NCBI GenBank assembly: GCA_951230915.1
Contig: OX579633.1
Coordinates: 21,424,574 to 21,488,573, forward strand
Source of the DNA: Antitrichia curtipendula
Lineage: Eukaryota; Streptophyta; Bryopsida; Hypnales; Leucodontaceae
Reading direction: 5' to 3'
Length of the DNA stretch: 64,000 nucleotides
Part shown: in pieces, positions 11,553 to 22,470 of the stretch
Position numbering within the stretch: the stretch's first letter is position 1
Layout of the letters: the number at the start of each line of letters is the position of its first letter
Program-made: the position numbers and the translations under genes
The notes under the pieces: generated by a model
Database searches by the model: none
What the model saw: only the letters and a program-made list of their open reading frames with translations
Told to the model about the DNA's origin: nothing

Positions 11553-14500
11553 ATGGCTGCTGCGAGGAGCTTGTCAGTGGAGGACGAACCTCAAGGACAT
11601 ATCTTACGGAGTTCTGAGCAGGTGCACCTCATGGCGTGGATTCACTGATTTCTAGCAGTAATTTTGGTAGCCCTGAACAAATAGAATCTTCATTCACACC
11701 GGTTCTTGGAAGGGGTTGCCTCACTGCCTGGGGTTACTTCCTTTTCTCATGCATTTGGAGACTGGAATAGCTTCTGCTTCTCATAGACAGGACGGGTTGA
11801 TGGATTCATGATTGATTATTTTCTACTAGTTTGTGCTTGCGATTTTGGTGTGGGGTCTGGACAGTTAGACTCTTAACTCACAGCGGCCCTTTGGAAAAAT
11901 TGAAGACCATGATTTGCTCTCTGGTTGTGGCGAAATCCCACAGCAGGGGAGCACAGCAATTGAAAGTGGTGTCCCCCTGCAGGGAACTATGTATGCTGTG
12001 TTTCCAGCGGGGGTTGCTTCCAACTGGAATCTCCAACGGGTGTTCTTCTGTTTGAAGGTGTTGCTTTCTGTGTATGCATTTGTTGTTCTGACGCTTTGAT
12101 TGTATTTACCATGAGTTTGGTGACTAGAATGGTTGCTGCTTTAATTCTTCTGCAGCTCATCGGCGGGACGCCTCTCGTGGAGCTCACCAGGATTGCTGCT
12201 GCTGAAGGCGCGGTGGCGAGGATTGTGGCGAAGTTGGAGTGGTACCAACCGGGTGGATCTGTGAAAGATCGCATCGCAGTGAAGTAAGCTTGTTAAATTA
12301 ATTCCGCTCCATAGCCACTTGGTCAGTCACGTTGACAGCAGCCTTGGTTGCTGAGTTTTTTTCAAAGTAGGTTGGGCATATAGCGGCATCTTTAACCTCA
12401 TCGGCCACCGTCGAATTCAGAGTCTCCCATTTAATCTTGTCAGCTATGGATGGACTGAAGCTGCAACCCTAATTGTGCTTCGTAAAGAGCTCTAGAGAAT
12501 GCGTTAGTGAGTGTGCTTACAGTGAAGAATGGCACACTTCGCCAAACTCGAAGGTCACAATTAGGGTTCTAGGTGACACTAATTTCCCCCTTCACTATTA
12601 GGACAAATAAGTGTAGCTAAAGCATTCATTCCAGACACTACACTAATGATGATATTTAGTGTTACCCATACTAACTGTTTTAGAAATGCTATAAGTTTTT
12701 ACTCTTCATAAATATTTTTACAAAGTGCATAAATTCTAGTGTCATTCTAAGTGGGAAAGATCGGCACCCATAGTTGGTAAAAATATTCATCAAGAGTAAA
12801 AACTTATAGCATTTCTAAAACAATTAGTGTAGGTAACACTATTTATCATCATTAGTGTAGTGAGTTCCACAAATAAGCATACTTTAAGAACACGCTGATT
12901 TATGGAATGCAGTGCATTGAGTGCTTTACTCTCTCTTGTCACTTTCATTGTCACATGGTGCAAACCGTTTGGAAAGAGTGAGAGTGGTTTAAAATCATAA
13001 TTAACCCCATCCTCCTCCCACTCTTTGAGAGAGCCGTAAATCTCAAAGATTTGACAGTTGTCATCTAGTTTGGAAGAAAGGGTTATGTCTGATAACCAAC
13101 TGTTTGATTTTCTAGTATATTGTCGTTGTGGTTGATTGTGTAGGATGATTGAGGGTGCGGAGAAGAAAGGGCTCATCACTCCTGGGAAGTCCACCCTCAT
13201 CGAGCTCACTAGTGGGAACACAGGCATTGCGTTGGCTATGGCGGCCAAGCAACGAGGCTACAAAGTCATTTTCCTCATGCCCCAATATTACTCTGTGGAG
13301 CGTCGCATTTTGTTTCGAGCTATGGGTGCCGAAGTTATCATTTTAGGTGGGCGGTCTTGCCAAATTCAAAATTCCTCAAAAAAGCAAACAAATTCTATTC
13401 TCTTTTCGAGATGGTAGGTGCAGTTTTTAACATGCGCTGTTGTGGCTGCGGTCTATTAGATCCGGAGTCCACCATTGACCAATGTCTGCAAGTTCTATCC
13501 AACCTCCTTGCCAAGACCCCGGACTCCCATTGCCTGAACCAATTCGGAAATCCTGAAAATCCGGGTGCCCATTTTCAGACAACTGGTGAGCATGATCGAC
13601 TTCAGAACTCAATGAAGCTCTTGATAAATAATTTTTCCCATCAGGATCAGGTTTGATGCCAGTGGCAAGCATGTCCTTCACAATACTATTAAATGCTTTT
13701 CCTGCAGTTTCCGTGGAGTTGGAATTAGTGGTGTTCGATAACACTGTGGGTTGAATTAATATCTACAAACATTCACTCCAAAGAGTGATTTCCTTAGAAT
13801 TAGCTTGCTCCATGATTCTAGTTTCATGTGAACATTAGAATTGATTTGTAGGGTCATGCTCATTTGGGTTGTGGTCTTCAGGGCCGGAGATTTGGGAAGG
13901 GACAGGAGGCAAAGTCGACATTTTGGTGGCTGGTGTTGGCACTGGAGGGACTGTCACCGGCGCTGGGCGTTTCCTAAAGAGCAAGAATCCCAACGTCCTC
14001 GTCGCTGGAGTGGAGCCTGTTGAAAGTGCGGTCATTTCAGGTCGTCGAAATATCCAAACCTCCACCAGGCTCGATTAATTGATGACTTACTCACTAAATG
14101 AGATTTCTACTTTGAGGAATGGACTTGTGTTTGAATTGAAGTTGCTACTGACCAATGGTAACATTCGTGACAATGTAGAAACTTTACTTTGAAGATCTCA
14201 ACGATACTTATAATGTCGAACACTGAACATTTTACCAAAGAACTAAGTCCGATCAATCTTTGTCTTCGTCACTGAAGAGAAACATGAGAAATGATGCACG
14301 ACTTTGATGTTCAATTCAACGTGATTTCATTATCTTAGAATTGAAAGATAGTACACTTGAGTGTCTGGCCACGCCCAAATGGCCACTTAGACATACATCC
14401 GTGTTCAATGAAGACCGAAACCTGGCCACAAATTTGGAACTGGCTCGTGGATTCTTGGATTGCGGGGTTTGGCTTTGGTTTTGGTTCGGCAATTATATAA

Positions 14501-15457
14501 TTTTGACTTGTGGATAACTTGTGAGTATAATTATTTTCAGGAGGCAAACCGGGTCACCACTTGATTCAGGGCATGGGAGCCGGCTTCATCCCGGAAGTTC
14601 TGGACGTGAAGCTGCTGGACCGCGTGGTGCAAGTGCACAGTGAGGAGGCCTTGGCCATGGCAAGAAGACTTCATGCCGAGGAGAGCCTCCTGGTGGGCAT
14701 TTCCTCTGGGGCTACCTTTGCTGCTGCTCTCAAGGTCAGTTTTAACCCTTTTTCCTTTTTTGAATTTTTGCGCTTTTATTGCTTCTTCTATATCTTTGTA
14801 CAAGTATTTACATTCTTTTCATCAATTTGGTCGTAAAGAAAGGGTGTCTATTTAAGATTGAAGTTGAGCTTTGGATGAACAAGAACAAAACATTGCCCTG
14901 GTGCACGCAGCTCATTTTCCAGGATAGAGACTTTACAGTGTGTAGGGGGTTATGCTTGCATTCTCATGGCTTTTTGTAAATTCGCAACATTAATATGTGA
15001 AGGGCAGTGACTCCAGCAAGCTACTTCATGGAAACAAGAGTCTACCATGCCTGGTGTTAAAAATTAGCTTCTAATCTCACCTCTAGTAGCTGGGTTTCTG
15101 ATTAATATTAGTTCCTTGGTCTTGCTTTTCGCCACTTTAATGAAAGGTTACGGTTCTTTGAAAAACCAAAGAAAAATCAGAACCTAAAACCAGGCATGAG
15201 CTGTGGGTATTAAGATAATTGTAGTCTTTCTATCTCAATAGATGTTTTTCAGAGTCTTTTCTTGTTTGCATTGGGTTTTTTTTCCTTTCTCTAATGATAT
15301 TAATTTACTGCCGGTTGAACAGCTTGCAAAGGAGCCGGAATATGCTGGAAAGCTTATTGTTGTAGTGCTCGCTAGTGGCGCAGAGCGATACATGTCGACT
15401 GCATTGTTTGAAACCTTGAAAAAGGAATGCGAAACCATGACGTACCATCACATTTAA
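11553..15457 (+). CDS. Cysteine synthase (O-acetylserine(thiol)lyase family), 7 exons
   Basis: PLP enzyme that makes cysteine from O-acetylserine and sulfide. Exons by splice sites and frame: 11553-11621, 12156-12283, 13144-13346, 13460-13585, 13882-14040, 14541-14734, 15323-15457, with introns in phases 0, 2, 1, 1, 1, 0, all GT-AG. The product is 337 residues, usual for cytosolic members. Visible motifs are [10 protein letters not shown], the PLP lysine in SVKDR, substrate loop TSGNTG, GTGGT phosphate loop, GGKPGHH, GAGFIP and GISSG. The C-terminus [14 protein letters not shown] matches the family's conserved SFGERYLST block. The ATG is chosen because the next in-frame codon upstream lies in the CTG tract. 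The N-terminus ([16 protein letters not shown]) shows no clear transit peptide, so a cytosolic enzyme is inferred. Oddities: ELTSGNTG instead of the usual EPTSGNTG, and [10 protein letters not shown] instead of plant EPCSSVKDR. This suggests a divergent clade; a beta-cyanoalanine synthase or cystathionine-beta-synthase-like activity is possible. Confidence 0.9.
12636..12862. mobile_element. 227-bp MITE in intron 2 of the cysteine synthase gene
   Basis: Long inverted arms of about 75 bp: CACTACACTAATGATGATAT at 12636 is mirrored by ATCATCATTAGTGTAGTG ending at 12862. Further inward, GTTTTAGAAATGCTATAAGT pairs with ACTTATAGCATTTCTAAAAC. The flanks are AGA and AGT, a weak match to a 3-bp duplication. 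The termini resemble the element at 36299-36540 (ACTACACTAA). Inside the pre-mRNA it would form a strong hairpin between exons 2 and 3. Confidence 0.8.
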
Positions 15458-15634
15458 GTTAGTGAGTAGATAGGGATTGGCAATTATATTGGCAATTTTC
15501 CATTAAAATGGGAAAGATTTGTGCAAACTGAACAGAAATCTAGATGTTTACTAGGTGGAAGAACCTCTTGCGCACCTCATTTTACTCGGCTATATTTTGG
15601 AAAACTGCCAATTAAGTGCATCTTGTGTTGACAT

Positions 15635-15640
15635 AATAAA
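15635..15640 (+). promoter_or_regulatory. Candidate poly(A) signal of the cysteine synthase gene
   Basis: AATAAA about 180 bases after the TAA stop at 15455-15457, a normal 3' UTR length. Confidence 0.45.
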
Positions 15641-15959
15641 GAATATCAGATTGTCGTTATGATTGGTTGAATAGGGGTAGATCTTGAGTGCTTTGTAGCT
15701 ACAATTGAATTTGTGCAGCTTTTGTCTTTTGTGTGGAATCCTATCTATTTTTGCCAATAATAAGCTTTGCTTTGGATGGCCTGCTTGTACCATTGAATTC
15801 AAGGTTGTCACATCGGATGATTGAGGGTCATTAGATGGCGCGGATGGACCAGATGGGCGGACGGGTGGGACATCTTCTATTTGTTAGCGCCTGAAATTTT
15901 GGCAAGTAAAAACAAAGTTACCATGATTTACCATTTTTGAGTGAATTGGCATTCTTTGT

Positions 15960-16420
15960 TGGAATTAGGGCGTAGACGCAAAGGACGGGTATTTAAAAGG
16001 GGGTAGGAACGTTTTTCTCTTAGCGCAAACGCAGTCGAGTGGGGACGTTAGAGTGCAAGTGCGGCTATCCATGTCTAGGTGTGGATGCAGTCGGGCGTGG
16101 CCGTCTGAGTCTAGGCGGATTTGTATTTGTCTAGGCGGGGATGCATAAGTCTGGGCGGAAATGTCTCATAGTGGGCGTGGACATAAAAAGGCGAAAACAT
16201 TTTGAATATAGGCAGGGATTTAATCGCAAGGGGCGTTGACGGATTTGTACAAGCGTAGACTCATACATACTACAACGTAGACAATGTGGGCACGGACTTA
16301 CGGGGTTAGGCATAAACTTTATATGTACGGGTGTGGATGCAGTTGGGCTGAAACATTGCGCTTGTGTATGGGCAACAACCTATCTAGGATGAGGCGGAGA
16401 CGTCACGATTAACATGCATT
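15960..16420 (+). repeat. Degenerate GC-richer minisatellite
   Basis: Variants of a ~25-35-base unit recur: GTCTAGGTGTGGATGCAGTC, GTCTAGGCGGATTTG, GTCTAGGCGGGGATGCA, GTCTGGGCGGAAATGTC, GTGGGCGTGGACATA, then CGGGTGTGGATGCAGTTGGG. G-rich on the plus strand, it stands out from the AT-rich surroundings. No open frame runs through it. A related G-rich block (GGCGCGGATGGACC...GGGCGGACGGGTGGG) precedes it at 15836-15870. Confidence 0.55.
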
Positions 16421-17055
16421 CACATTGAATTGATAAATCATGGATTAGGGGGGCAATTCTTGTAAGGATTAAAGAACAAATTACTTGACAATAAATACTT
16501 CACGATTTTGGAAGAAATACTTAGTCTTCCATGGAATTTTAGTAATCATGACTAACTATGATTAACCAATGTGCTGAGCATGAATGACATATTGAAAACA
16601 AAAACCCAAACACTCTTTTGTATGATAACCAAAAATGTTTATAGATTTTGTGCATTGCAAAGCAAAATAACATTACAATCAACACATACTTCTATAACAT
16701 GCGACATGGTTATCTAAAGAACTATTGTTCTAGTCTTTAGATTTTTTTTTTTAAGTGCTAAAATTTTCTTTATCATCTAGTGCAACTGCTCCTACATTTC
16801 AGAAGACTTGATCTACGAGGTTCATGTGTAGAGGGACCTGCAGGATAAATGAAGGGAATGCAGACATCCGCATTTGCTAGAGCCTCATCACAATCACAGT
16901 CAAATTTGTCGTCTTTGTCATCATATGCATCGTGTTGACTTATAAATACTTCTTTGTCGCTATGGTATGAGTGTATGATGTTTGGTCACCCTCAATCTCT
17001 GAATTTTCATTTCAAAGCTCTGTGCAGAGGACTCCACATCTGCCACCTGATTTGT
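16421..17055. other. Intergenic stretch, possibly the outer 3' flank of the hAT relic
   Basis: No gene recognised. The terminal inverted repeats expected for a hAT element were not found here. Confidence 0.35.
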
Positions 17056-17058
17056 TCA

Positions 17059-17274
17059 CACTAGAAGAAATCCATGTTTTTTTTACATACCCTTATTTTT
17101 TATGTCTAGTTTTTTTGGACATCTATTTCGACATCTAGCTGTTTTTATGTTGTTTATGATGTTCATTGGATGTTATTGTTGACAAAAAAACAACTAGATG
17201 TCAAAATAGATGTCCAAAAAAATCCATTATAAAAAATCAGGGCATGTAAAAAAAAACATGGGTTTCTTCTAGTG
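17059..17274. mobile_element. 216-bp CACTA-type MITE with 3-bp target duplication
   Basis: Termini CACTAGAAGAAATCCATGTT at 17059 and AACATGGGTTTCTTCTAGTG ending at 17274 are inverted repeats (one mismatch). They are flanked by TCA at 17056-17058 and 17275-17277. A CACTA terminus with a 3-bp duplication is the EnSpm/CACTA signature. It interrupts the minus-strand open frame that ends at 17237, which acquires its stop codon from the MITE. Confidence 0.8.
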
Positions 17275-17277
17275 TCA

Positions 17278-17887
17278 CTAGCCTCTTATATTGCTTCGCA
17301 GTGGGATCCTCTACATCTAAATTTATCGTTGGGCCCCTTCGGCCTCTTGACAAAACGTATGCTGGGGTCAATAAAGTGGGACCTGGAGTGTATGTTTGTA
17401 AAAACGCCTTGATTTCCTCACAATGATGTGATACTCTAATTTTCCAGAGAGGTTGTTTCAGCGCTTTGTCTCTTGACACTCTGCTTGCTTGCTTTCTTCT
17501 ACGAGGAAGACGATGTTGTGATCCAAATTGATCCATCTCATCATAATGAGGTGGTTGGGAGGGTCGACCACCCATAAAAGCATTGGGAGTATTATCCACT
17601 ACTTGATTAACATTCCCCATAGGACCTGTTCTACCACCTGTACTAGTAGGGGGAACATTATCCATTGCCGCATCAACATTCCCTACAGGACCTAATTCTT
17701 TGTCAAAATTAAAAATGTTCATTTTAAATTGGGTAGGTGTAGGGGTGGTGGTGGAGTGATGTGTAGACGTTCCTCCACTTCCTTGTCCCTGGCCAACCAC
17801 TGGGAACAACAGACGGCATGGCGCGTTGGCAGAAAGATGTATTTTGAGAATCTCATCTTCCAAACATTTGGGATCAAAACACCTCAC
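17278..17887 (-). other. Open reading segment downstream of the hAT tail
   Basis: The frame is open from 17887 and, without the MITE, would run past 17278. It starts MRCFDPKCLEDEILKIHL and includes Thr/His/Pro-rich and Gly/Met/Asn repeats (LGPVGNVDAAMDN, then GPMGNVNQVVDN, an internal duplication) and a basic stretch RLPRRRKQASRVSR. I do not recognise it. It may be the C-terminal extension of the hAT protein or a second frame of that element. Confidence 0.35.
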
Positions 17888-18170
17888 AACATGAACGTAA
17901 GGTAGCTGGGGCTAACTTGTTGCAATGGAGTTGCCGGAGATGTACTCCCAATGATGGTACTAGAGCACCTTGTTACAAATGTACTACTACCACGTTGGCC
18001 ATCGGCCCTACCAAGCCCACAAATGTTGTTCCTATCGCGGGCAAATCCCCCTCTATTTCTAGACATACTGTTCGCTGCATTCCTCCATTTCCATTAGTGT
18101 GGTCATCTTTGTTTCCGCCATTATTTCCCGGAGGGAGGATTGTTGTTATCGTTGTATGTGTATGTGTGTT

Positions 18171-20322
18171 CACTACAAAAAAACGGAGAAAAACGTGACT
18201 GTGCAAATGACTGCAAAACAGTCGCGTTGCAGTCGCAAAACGAAAGAATGACTCTGTGGCGCTGCAGTCATTTCGGACAAGTCATTTACAAAAATGACTG
18301 CAGAGATATTATCACCTAACGAAGAGGGAACGGATGAGACTTTGGATGATATGAGGCTTGATAAAGAAAGACAGCCTTGGAAAGATGGTTTTGAGCTGCC
18401 ATGTGGAAAGGGAGGTTTTTTTTGGATTAGGTGGACAATGACTTGACCCCTGATAAATCTGACGTGGACAATGGAAGCGCAGTCATGGTGAAGTCATTCT
18501 GGAGTTGCGTCCAATTCCTCTAAAATCTAGGATTATTTTCTACAGTCTAGGATTACATTTTTAAAATCTAGGATTACATTTCAAAATCTAGGATTACATT
18601 TTTGAAATCTAGGATAATTTTCTGAAATCTAGGATTACATTTTTGAAATCTAGGATTATTTTCTGAAATCTACAATTATATTTTGAAATCTAGGAAATTT
18701 GAATATCATTTTTTGAAATCTTGCATTATTTCCTAAAATCTAAAAAATTTGAAGATTATTTTCAAATTGTGGTAAAATGTGCAAAATGAGTGTAATGATA
18801 ATTGTGCAATGACTAGTTATTCTATATTTGCATATGAATACATTCAAAATTCCATAGCAATATACCATACACAATGCACCATATACAAATATACAATGCA
18901 CAATACACAATATACAAATACATAATATACAAATACATAATATACAATACACTTAATTTTGCATATGTGTCAAATGGCTTCTCAAGCCATTTAGTGTGTG
19001 AATATGAAGAGTTCAAATGACAAGCCTTTCATACAAGTGGGTAGTAGGAGACAAGACAAACCATGTGGGATTTGTAAAATGTTAATGTCATAGTAGTATA
19101 GTGACACGGAAGTCATTACGTAGTCACTTTAGAATAAATTGCAGTCACAATATATGACAATAGTTTACTCACTTTCGACTATGGCCTCCACAATGGAATT
19201 GATTTAGTTCAAATTGGAAGTTTAATTCCTAAAAATAGTCTCAATTTTTGAAGTAGAAAACAGGGAATGAGAGAATGGAGGGGGGAGGGCAGTCATGTAC
19301 TAGTCATTGTGTAGTTACGTGACAGACTCGCTGCAGTCATAGTGTAGTTACATGACAAACAAACCGCAGTCATATTGCAGTCATGTCGCCTGCAATTGCA
19401 ACCTCAACGTCTTGTCCCTGTATTGGGTAATCAGAGGGCCATGTTCACTTCTTTTCATTCACGCTCTATTGAATTGCCACAAGTTCTGGCCTCAACAACT
19501 TTAAACATTTCCCTATACCTTGTACTCTAATGCAAATCCTAAACCTAACAGCAAGCCGATATGGAAGCGCCTTAAACATTGATGACGCTATCCATAGCAT
19601 GGTTTCCTCAAAATGATTCCGTACAGCATGTGTCCAAGTCACGGCAACCCAATGGAATGAACACAATTATTTCATTCTCCAACTAATGTTCAATTTCTAA
19701 AACATGTGCAATAAGGCTTGTACACCTTGCTCTCCTAAAATTAATTCATTTAAGGTACCCTAGCACTACATCTTAGCTGACTTGCATTCATTCAGACATT
19801 CCTAAACCCCAATATTCTAAAAGATGCCCCTATTGCATGCCTCTTTGTATTTTCTTAGAAAACCCACTGCAGTCATACTATAGTGACATACCCGAAACTG
19901 TCCTCACCCTATCTTTCCTGTACCACGAGGACCCATCTTTTTCTTTATCCATTAGTAAAAGAAAACGCCGACTGAGTGACTCCTCCTAGCGCTGCAGTCA
20001 TTTTGTAGTCACTTTGTAGTGACTTTGAAGTCACCTACAGTCGCAAAAATTGAAACTACACGACTCAGCCGTGACTTTGCCTCCTGCAGTCGCGTTCCAA
20101 TTTGCCACGTCACTGCATCGTTGCCCCTGTGAACGGAATGCTGTGGATGAAGACTTCAGCGCGTTCACTGTTCATCCGGCAGTCACAGTCACGACTGCAG
20201 AATAACTCCAGCGCTCTGGATCTCAGCCCGTTGGTGCAATTAGAGAGGTCAAGTGGCGTTTTAGTCGCAAAATCAGCGCAGTCATGTTTTGCAGTCACAT
20301 TTATGGCCGTTTTCTTGTAGTG
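18171..20322. mobile_element. 2,152-bp non-autonomous CACTA (EnSpm) element
   Basis: It begins CACTACAAAAAAACGG and ends CCGTTTTCTTGTAGTG, inverted repeats with one mismatch, flanked by GTT on both sides (18168-18170 and 20323-20325). Sub-terminal regions at both ends are crowded with TGCAGTC/GACTGCA motifs in both orientations, the usual TNPA-binding-type arrangement of CACTA elements. It carries no transposase frame and contains a minisatellite at 18521-18748. It is inserted in the hAT gene: removing it and one GTT restores an uninterrupted reading across the junction (EDNHN followed by THTHTT). Confidence 0.85.
18521..18748 (+). repeat. Minisatellite inside the CACTA element
   Basis: About ten imperfect units of 22-25 bp with the core AAATCTAGGATTACATTTTT (variants end ATTATTTTCTG). 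The same AAATCTAG core occurs in the unrelated MITE at 3225-3540. Confidence 0.8.
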
Positions 20323-20833
20323 GTTATGATTGTCTTCATCTGCTACAACATGTTCATCACTCTCCGAAGAGGAAGTGGGCAAGGGATTCACCCTAGCCAT
20401 GCTTTCATTTGGAAGAGGAAGCAAAGGATTGCGACAGGGAATGGGACCTCAAGAGTTATGTTCAATATTGTCTTCTTCATCTTGTCAATCCCCATAGTAA
20501 TTCCTTTCTTCTTCAAGGTGATCTATACCTTGCCTCTAAAGATCACGGTTTGCTTGGTAGTCTGGAGGTGCTCGATTCACTTTCACATCATCATCTTGCA
20601 CATCTTGTATTTGCATTGTTGCAAATTCGTGATTAGATTCGACAATAGGGACCGGGACCAAAGCATATATATGGATCGGAATCCTTCGAGTAGACTTTTG
20701 CGTCGTACCAATGAATTGGATCAACCCCAAGTTTTTTACAAAGAACACAACTATTGGTATAAATGTATACCAAAGATTTTGCTTTGTCCATTGCAAGTTG
20801 ATTTTGGCTCCTATTATGGACAAAAGAATACAT

Positions 20834-21070
20834 ATGCCACATTTAACTACTTTTGGACTTTTACGTGAATTCTGGACAAAACATTCAGAAATCTCCGGAT
20901 TATAACATTTGGAGATCTCTAGATGTTTGTATAGATCTTCAAATGTTTTGTATAGATCTCTCGATGTTTTACATAGATCTCCTGATGTTTAGCATTATCT
21001 CCAAATGAACATTTTTCTTCCTATTATTAATTATGGAGCCTTTGAAAGTCCAGAAGTAGTTAAATGCAAC
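20834..21070. mobile_element. 237-bp MITE nested in the hAT dimerisation domain
   Basis: Inverted ends: CACATTTAACTACTTTTGGA near 20838 against TCCAGAAGTAGTTAAATG ending near 21067. The flanking direct repeat is ATACAT (20828-20833 and 21071-21076), with 6 of 8 matching if an 8-bp duplication is assumed, as for hAT MITEs. It splits the hAT signature between the residues SMY and MYSFVHN. The interior holds four 20-21-bp tandem units. Confidence 0.8.
20913..20995 (+). repeat. Four 20-21-bp tandem units inside the MITE
   Basis: AGATCTCTAGATGTTTGTAT and three variants starting at 20933, 20954 and 20975 (cores AGATCTTCAAATGTTTTGTA, AGATCTCTCGATGTTTTACA, AGATCTCCTGATGTTTAGCA). Confidence 0.8.
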
Positions 21071-22246
21071 ATACATACTCCAGTTTTGTTCACAAGACAA
21101 TCCTGAGCATGTGAGAGATAAAATACGGACAACAATTTTTGATAGGGCATGGTCAGCAATCCTATGCCACCATTGGTAGGGGAGAAAACCAATCTCACGG
21201 ATGTTGGGTGACTCTTTGAGGCCATACGAGCCCACGCCCTTTTTATATTGTTGTAACTCTTCCATGACATCATCGAAACACATAGCCACAACACCCTCTA
21301 ATTTGCGGATGACACGATACAATGCACGTGTGGCAACTTCGTCAACCCTTAGGTATGGATAATCTTTCATATATAGGCTCAAAAGGGCATCAGCATAGTG
21401 AAGATCGGAAAATACCATGTTCCATCTGTTTGCAAAGGATGTCTCTAAAGGTTTAGCCACTTCATGAGACAAAGTGAAGGGTGCCTCTTTCAATGAGTGC
21501 ACATGTCTCCACAAGTCGTGCATCGTGAGCCACGCCTTGCCCATTGCAGGTTGGTGGCCATCATAGACTCAAAGAGCCTTCAAAACATCTTCCACCATGT
21601 GCACATAATTCCTACAACATTGCCAAAAAACCAAGATTGTGGATGTTGTTTGAGACATTGTTGGCCAATGTAAGAGGTTGCGCACCACCCTGTTCATTAA
21701 TAAGTCCGGCAACATAATTTCAAACATGTGGGTGCTCTACCAATTGCTCCAACATTGGTTTCAATAACGATAGTCGTTGCAACATCAAAAATTGCAAGTA
21801 AAGCGAGATTCCATAGGCACTATGAGTTGCTTGTCCGTGCTTAACTTGCAAAAAGTGGACATTGTTGCATGGTCGTTCCTAATATAGTGGACCACCATTT
21901 TTGCCCTCAAAATTAAATCTTTAAACAAACAGACCTTGGCCCAATCTTACAACAACAAATAAAAGGCATGCGCCATGCACCCTTGCTTGAATTTGTGCAA
22001 GTACGTTTTAACAACATCATTTATTGCTACAAGCATGTTTCATGCGTTGTCCGTACAAACTTGAGTTACATTTGTAGGGCCTACCTTCACAATAAATTAT
22101 TTCAATTGATCTGCTATATAGATCATGTTTTGGGTGTTCCCAGAAGTGTCAATGGATCCAAGAAATAGATCGTTGGTGGGACATGACATCATCACATTCA
22201 TTAGAGGATGCTGCTGAATATCATCTCAACCGTCAATGCATATGGT

Positions 22247-22470
22247 TGTGAGTCCCTAATTCATCACTTGGGACTTACAGTCTTTTTTTTTTCATTAGTT
22301 ACAAATTAAACTAGTATAAACATACAAAAAGCCTAGAAAAGAGTGTAGAACCAAAATAGGTATGTCACATACCAATATAGTATTTGGTCTAAAATAGAAT
22401 TTTATACCTAGAATATCCTAGAATCCCACTTGTAAATAGGTTAGAAACAGGAGAATAGTGGAAATTGCAA
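22247..22470 (+). mobile_element. LTR 5' end fragment
   Basis: Starts TGTGAGTCCCTAATTCATCA and closely matches the LTR starts at 27598 and 33985 and, inverted, at 52382. Shared text includes CAAAAAGCC, AAAATAGGTATGTCACATAC and CACTTGTAAATAGG. It interrupts the hAT gene. The rest of this LTR element was not found: the match ends near 22470, so it is a truncated remnant. Confidence 0.6.

Larger units (their letters stand above)
17278..22246 (-). pseudogene. hAT-family transposase gene, broken and multiply interrupted
   Basis: Read from high to low coordinates, the decayed frame shows a DUF659-like block (22240-21960: GSIDTSG..., VGPTNVTQVCTDNA, GCMAHA), typical of plant hAT transposases. A longer open part (21544-20969) ends in the hAT dimerisation signature: PYQWWHRIADHALSKIVVRI then LSLTCSGLSCEQNWSMY. 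The frame resumes after the nested MITE (20834-21070) as MYSFVHNRSQNQLA, then LVYIYTNS and HWYDAKVYS. It continues through an acidic tail (SESDEHVVADEDNHN), then a CACTA insertion (18171-20322), and picks up as THTHTTITT with a Gly/Asn-rich tail. The open stretch 17278-17887 (about 200 residues, basic and Gly/Pro-rich) lies in line but is unrecognised. Several in-frame stops and frameshifts are present, for example an in-frame TAA near 22105. The N-terminal BED zinc finger is missing: the gene is cut at 22246 by an LTR end. It cannot encode an active transposase. Confidence 0.8.

Noticed and set aside
11402..11648. Plus-strand frames with poly-Leu or poly-Cys near the cysteine synthase start
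   Set aside because: Products of the CTG repeat without an ATG; a signal peptide reading would be out of frame with the enzyme.
13427..13744. 105-codon minus-strand frame
   Set aside because: Antisense to cysteine synthase exon 4 and its introns.
20284..20868. 194-codon plus-strand frame
   Set aside because: Shadow of the minus-strand hAT gene; it crosses the CACTA boundary at 20322.
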